Shown here piece by piece: positions 6,257 through 8,185 of a stretch of DNA of 8,185 nucleotides (positions within the stretch are counted from its first letter, which is position 1; each line of letters starts with the position of its first letter). Made by a program: the position numbers and the translations under genes. Origin of the DNA: Deltaproteobacteria bacterium (GTDB taxonomy: Bacteria > Myxococcota > Polyangia > Polyangiales > B10-G4); the NCBI GenBank assembly GCA_019312705.1, contig JAFDCW010000149.1, positions 1-8,185 on the forward strand. Direction: 5' to 3'. The notes under the pieces were generated by a model, which was not told the origin of the DNA, searched no databases, and saw only the letters and a program-made list of their open reading frames with translations.

Positions 6257-6262
6257 TAGGAC

Positions 6263-6269
6263 GAGGAAG
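6263..6269 (+). promoter_or_regulatory. Ribosome-binding site deciding the recR start
   Basis: GAGGAAG lies just upstream of GTG 6273, with 5 nt between the GAGGA core and the codon. It supports GTG 6273 over the in-frame TTG at 6246, which has no such sequence and lies inside the palindromic insert. Confidence 0.7.
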
Positions 6270-6272
6270 ACT

Positions 6273-6881
6273 GTGTACCGCGGCGACCCGAGCGACCCGA
6301 TTGCCGAGCTGACGGAGCTCCTCGCCCGTCTGCCCGGCGTCGGCGAACGCACGGCCACGCGCCTGTCGTTCCACGTGCTCGGCGCCGAGCCGGAATACGC
6401 GGCGGCCCTCGGCGAGGCCCTCGCCCACATCCACGAGCGGGTCGTGCGCTGCGAGTCCTGCGGCAACTACGGCGCCGAGACGACGTGCCGCATCTGCCGC
6501 GATCCACGCCGCGACGGCGCCGTCGTCTGCTGCGTCGCTCGCGTGCCCGATCTCGTGGCCATCGAAAAGTCCGGCTCCTTCCGGGGCCGCTACCACGTGC
6601 TTCACGGCCTCCTCGCCCCCCTCGACGGGATCGGGCCGGACCAGCTTCCCCTAGACGGTTTGCGCCGCCGCATCGAGCGGGAGGGCATCGAAGAGATCGT
6701 CCTCGCCACGCCGCTGAGCGTCGAAGGCGAGGCAACGGCGCTCTACGTCAACCAGGTCCTGAAGTCCCACGGCGTGCGCATCTCACGCATCGCCAGCGGC
6801 GTGCCCCACGGCGGAGAGCTCGAGTTCACCGACCAGATCACCCTCGGTCGCGCCTTCGAGGGACGCCGAGAAATCGTCTGA
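6273..6881 (+). CDS. recR: Recombination mediator protein RecR
   Basis: RecR acts with RecF and RecO to load RecA on gapped DNA during recombinational repair. From the GTG at 6273 the protein is 202 aa, essentially the E. coli length (201). Domains in order: helix-hairpin-helix LPGVGERTATRLSFH (20-34), a Cys4 zinc finger (Cys60, 63, 72, 75), and a Toprim domain from about 84 including FRGRYHVLHGLLAPLDGIGP (103-122). Then comes ATPLSVEGEATALY (145-158) and the C-terminal GVPHGGELEFTDQITLGRAF segment (176-195). The 145-153 motif differs from the common ATNPTVEGE (Pro-Leu-Ser in place of Asn-Pro-Thr), while the Val-Glu-Gly-Glu core is kept. I rejected a TTG start at 6246 because the extra nine residues come from the inserted palindrome. 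The gene is convergent with the downstream secreted-protein gene, with 15 bp between stops and no U-tract terminator. Confidence 0.97.
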   Translation: MYRGDPSDPIAELTELLARLPGVGERTATRLSFHVLGAEPEYAAALGEALAHIHERVVRCESCGNYGAETTCRICRDPRRDGAVVCCVARVPDLVAIEKSGSFRGRYHVLHGLLAPLDGIGPDQLPLDGLRRRIEREGIEEIVLATPLSVEGEATALYVNQVLKSHGVRISRIASGVPHGGELEFTDQITLGRAFEGRREIV

Positions 6882-6896
6882 CGACGACCGGCGTTT

Positions 6897-8183
6897 CTAG
6901 CGACGCATCATGCCGCCGCGGCCGCGGCGGCCGCTGCCCCGGGGCTGGGGCGGAGTAGGCCTACCTACATTGGGCACGGCGCCGGCGAGGGCGCGGCCTT
7001 CGTCGGTGCGCCAGCCGAGGCCGTACCAAGCGTTCCGCTGCACCGACTGCCGATGCAAGCGAACATCGTAGCCGGAGCCTCCGTCGGGGATGACGGTTTC
7101 GACGAAGAAGGCGTTCGGCCCGAGGCTGAGGCCCGCGGCTTGTTCGGCGTGGGGCACGATCTTGCCGTCGTCGCCGACGGTCCAGCGCCACGTGCGCAGC
7201 ACGGTGCGCTCTTCCCTCCACTGGCACTCCCACTGGCCGGGGTGACGGTTGATCACACCGCGGCTCTCGCCGATGCGGTCCTCGGCGAGGGGATACCAGC
7301 GCTCGTGAGTCTGCTCGACAACGGAACTGTCGAAGGAGAGGGGGAGCGTGACGACGTACTGGCGGAAGCCAACGTCCTCGGTCTCGCCCTCCTGATTTCG
7401 ACCGCGGCCGTGACTGTGAACGACGTACACCATGCGCATCTGGGTACCCCTGACCTGGTCATCTGCGATGGCGACGCGCTCGCCGTTGACCGAACACCGG
7501 AGATGCGTCTGGGAGCTGATGCTCCAGTGTTCCCGGTCGGGGTGCGCGTTGACGGTGACGGTGACGGCGTTGCGTCCATCGTACGAGTTCAGGCGTCGAC
7601 TCCCGAGGGGGTTGTAGTAGGGCTCCCCGCGATTCGGCTGCAGGTGCAGGATGGTGCTGATCGCCTCGCCGTTGCGGTCCACGTAGTGGTGCGGGGCGTC
7701 GGGCTGCCCGGTTCCGCGCACGCGGGTCGCGGTGAGCACATGGATGGGGAAGGTGCGCAGGAGGCTCTCTTGGTCCGTATCGTCGTCGATCAGGTAGAGC
7801 TCGACGGTGATGTCGCCGGTCTGTGTGATTCGTTGGTCCCGGTCGCGACAGTTCGTCGTGTGGAAGGCCTCGGGGCCCTCGGCCACGCGTGGGCTCTGGT
7901 TTTCGAGCTCGACTTCGCAGAGGGTCTCGCCGAGCGTTCGGCGCCCCTGCTTGATGACCATCTTGAAAGCACTGCGCTGCGACGTGTGGCCGAAGACCCG
8001 GAAATGGCCCTCGAGGGCCCAGCCCTCGTCGAAGGGGTTTCCGTCTCGATGTCCTCGGTTGTTCTCCAACTCGAAGAACGTGAAGCCGTCGTCGAAGGTC
8101 ATGCCCTCAGGCACATCGGCCGAGGCCGTGGTCGCCGTCGTAGCCAAGGCCAGCACTGCAAGAGTCATCCAGAATCGCGTCAT
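6897..8183 (-). CDS. Secreted protein of unknown function (428 aa)
   Basis: I do not recognise a family. Residues 1-22 form a clear signal peptide: MTRFW, a hydrophobic Leu/Ala/Thr core, then Ala-Ser-Ala before Asp23, so the protein is probably exported. The mature part looks beta-rich and polar, with no transmembrane segment. Four cysteines at about 89, 112, 230 and 320 could form two disulfides. Aromatic-rich patches occur at 217-222 and 318-335 (WECQW, then TWRW). The last 22 residues (407-428) are a Pro/Gly/Arg tail ending GRGGMMRR, strongly basic and probably disordered. The ATG at 8183 is only 2 nt from the window edge, so its ribosome-binding site cannot be checked and a start further upstream cannot be excluded; the signal peptide fits this start well. 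The gene runs convergently to recR, which gives no clue to its role. Confidence 0.82.
   Translation of the reverse strand: MTRFWMTLAVLALATTATTASADVPEGMTFDDGFTFFELENNRGHRDGNPFDEGWALEGHFRVFGHTSQRSAFKMVIKQGRRTLGETLCEVELENQSPRVAEGPEAFHTTNCRDRDQRITQTGDITVELYLIDDDTDQESLLRTFPIHVLTATRVRGTGQPDAPHHYVDRNGEAISTILHLQPNRGEPYYNPLGSRRLNSYDGRNAVTVTVNAHPDREHWSISSQTHLRCSVNGERVAIADDQVRGTQMRMVYVVHSHGRGRNQEGETEDVGFRQYVVTLPLSFDSSVVEQTHERWYPLAEDRIGESRGVINRHPGQWECQWREERTVLRTWRWTVGDDGKIVPHAEQAAGLSLGPNAFFVETVIPDGGSGYDVRLHRQSVQRNAWYGLGWRTDEGRALAGAVPNVGRPTPPQPRGSGRRGRGGMMRR
6912..6931. repeat. 20-bp perfect GC palindrome near the recR/secreted-gene convergence
   Basis: GCCGCCGCGG is followed immediately by its exact reverse complement (6912-6931). 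It lies inside the Gly/Arg codons at the 3' end of the minus-strand gene and 30 bp past the recR stop. It could fold as an 8-bp stem with a 4-nt loop on either strand. No T-run follows on either side, so it is not a classical intrinsic terminator. It may slow polymerase for the recR transcript or may simply reflect codon composition. Confidence 0.4.
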
Positions 8184-8185
8184 CT

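Noticed and set aside
6246..6272. TTG start for a longer recR
   Set aside because: It has no ribosome-binding site and lies within the inserted palindrome. GTG 6273 has a good site and gives the standard RecR length.
1..8185. Defence system, CRISPR array, prophage or biosynthetic cluster
   Set aside because: Every gene is either housekeeping, a transporter subunit or a lone exported protein. No repeats, nucleases, integrases or transposases of the relevant kinds are visible.

Overview
The window is GC-rich DNA from a Gram-negative-type bacterium. I infer the Myxococcota / former Deltaproteobacteria. The reasons are the base composition, a secreted DUF2330-type protein (a family common in that group), long low-complexity tails on otherwise standard proteins, and the compact dnaX-ybaB-recR cluster. 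The species cannot be named from sequence alone.

Layout, left to right. Positions 1-845 (minus strand) hold the N-terminal 281 codons of a secreted DUF2330 protein whose 3' end lies outside the window. A 118-bp divergent gap (846-963) separates it from a plus-strand TRAP transporter membrane pair. These are an enlarged small subunit, DctQ (964-2070), and a large subunit, DctM (2067-3770), overlapping by ATGA. No substrate-binding protein lies next to them. After an 87-bp gap comes the recombination/replication cluster: dnaX (3858-5798), ybaB (5817-6137) and recR (6273-6881). A convergent minus-strand gene for a secreted protein of unknown function (6897-8183) closes the window; its start codon is just inside the right edge.

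The dnaX-ybaB-recR genes form a widely conserved housekeeping set: DNA polymerase III clamp-loader subunit, YbaB/EbfC nucleoid-associated protein, and RecR of the RecFOR gap-repair pathway. Here ybaB and recR are pushed apart by a 120-bp imperfect palindrome (6137-6256) bounded by TA dinucleotides. Removing it together with one TA restores a ybaB stop codon 13 nt before the recR start, with a good ribosome-binding site between them. I read it as a MITE/ERIC-like element inserted at a TA site. This is the most distinctive non-coding feature of the window.

Other points of interest are a roughly 140-residue extra membrane block inside DctQ, an acidic linker plus a 35-residue (five-heptad) coiled-coil duplication at the C-terminus of DctM, and a G_GGG_GGC heptamer in dnaX with an early -1 stop that could make a gamma-like product. 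I see no CRISPR array, tRNA, rRNA, transposase, phage gene or defence system. Apart from the inserted palindrome this is mostly ordinary chromosome.
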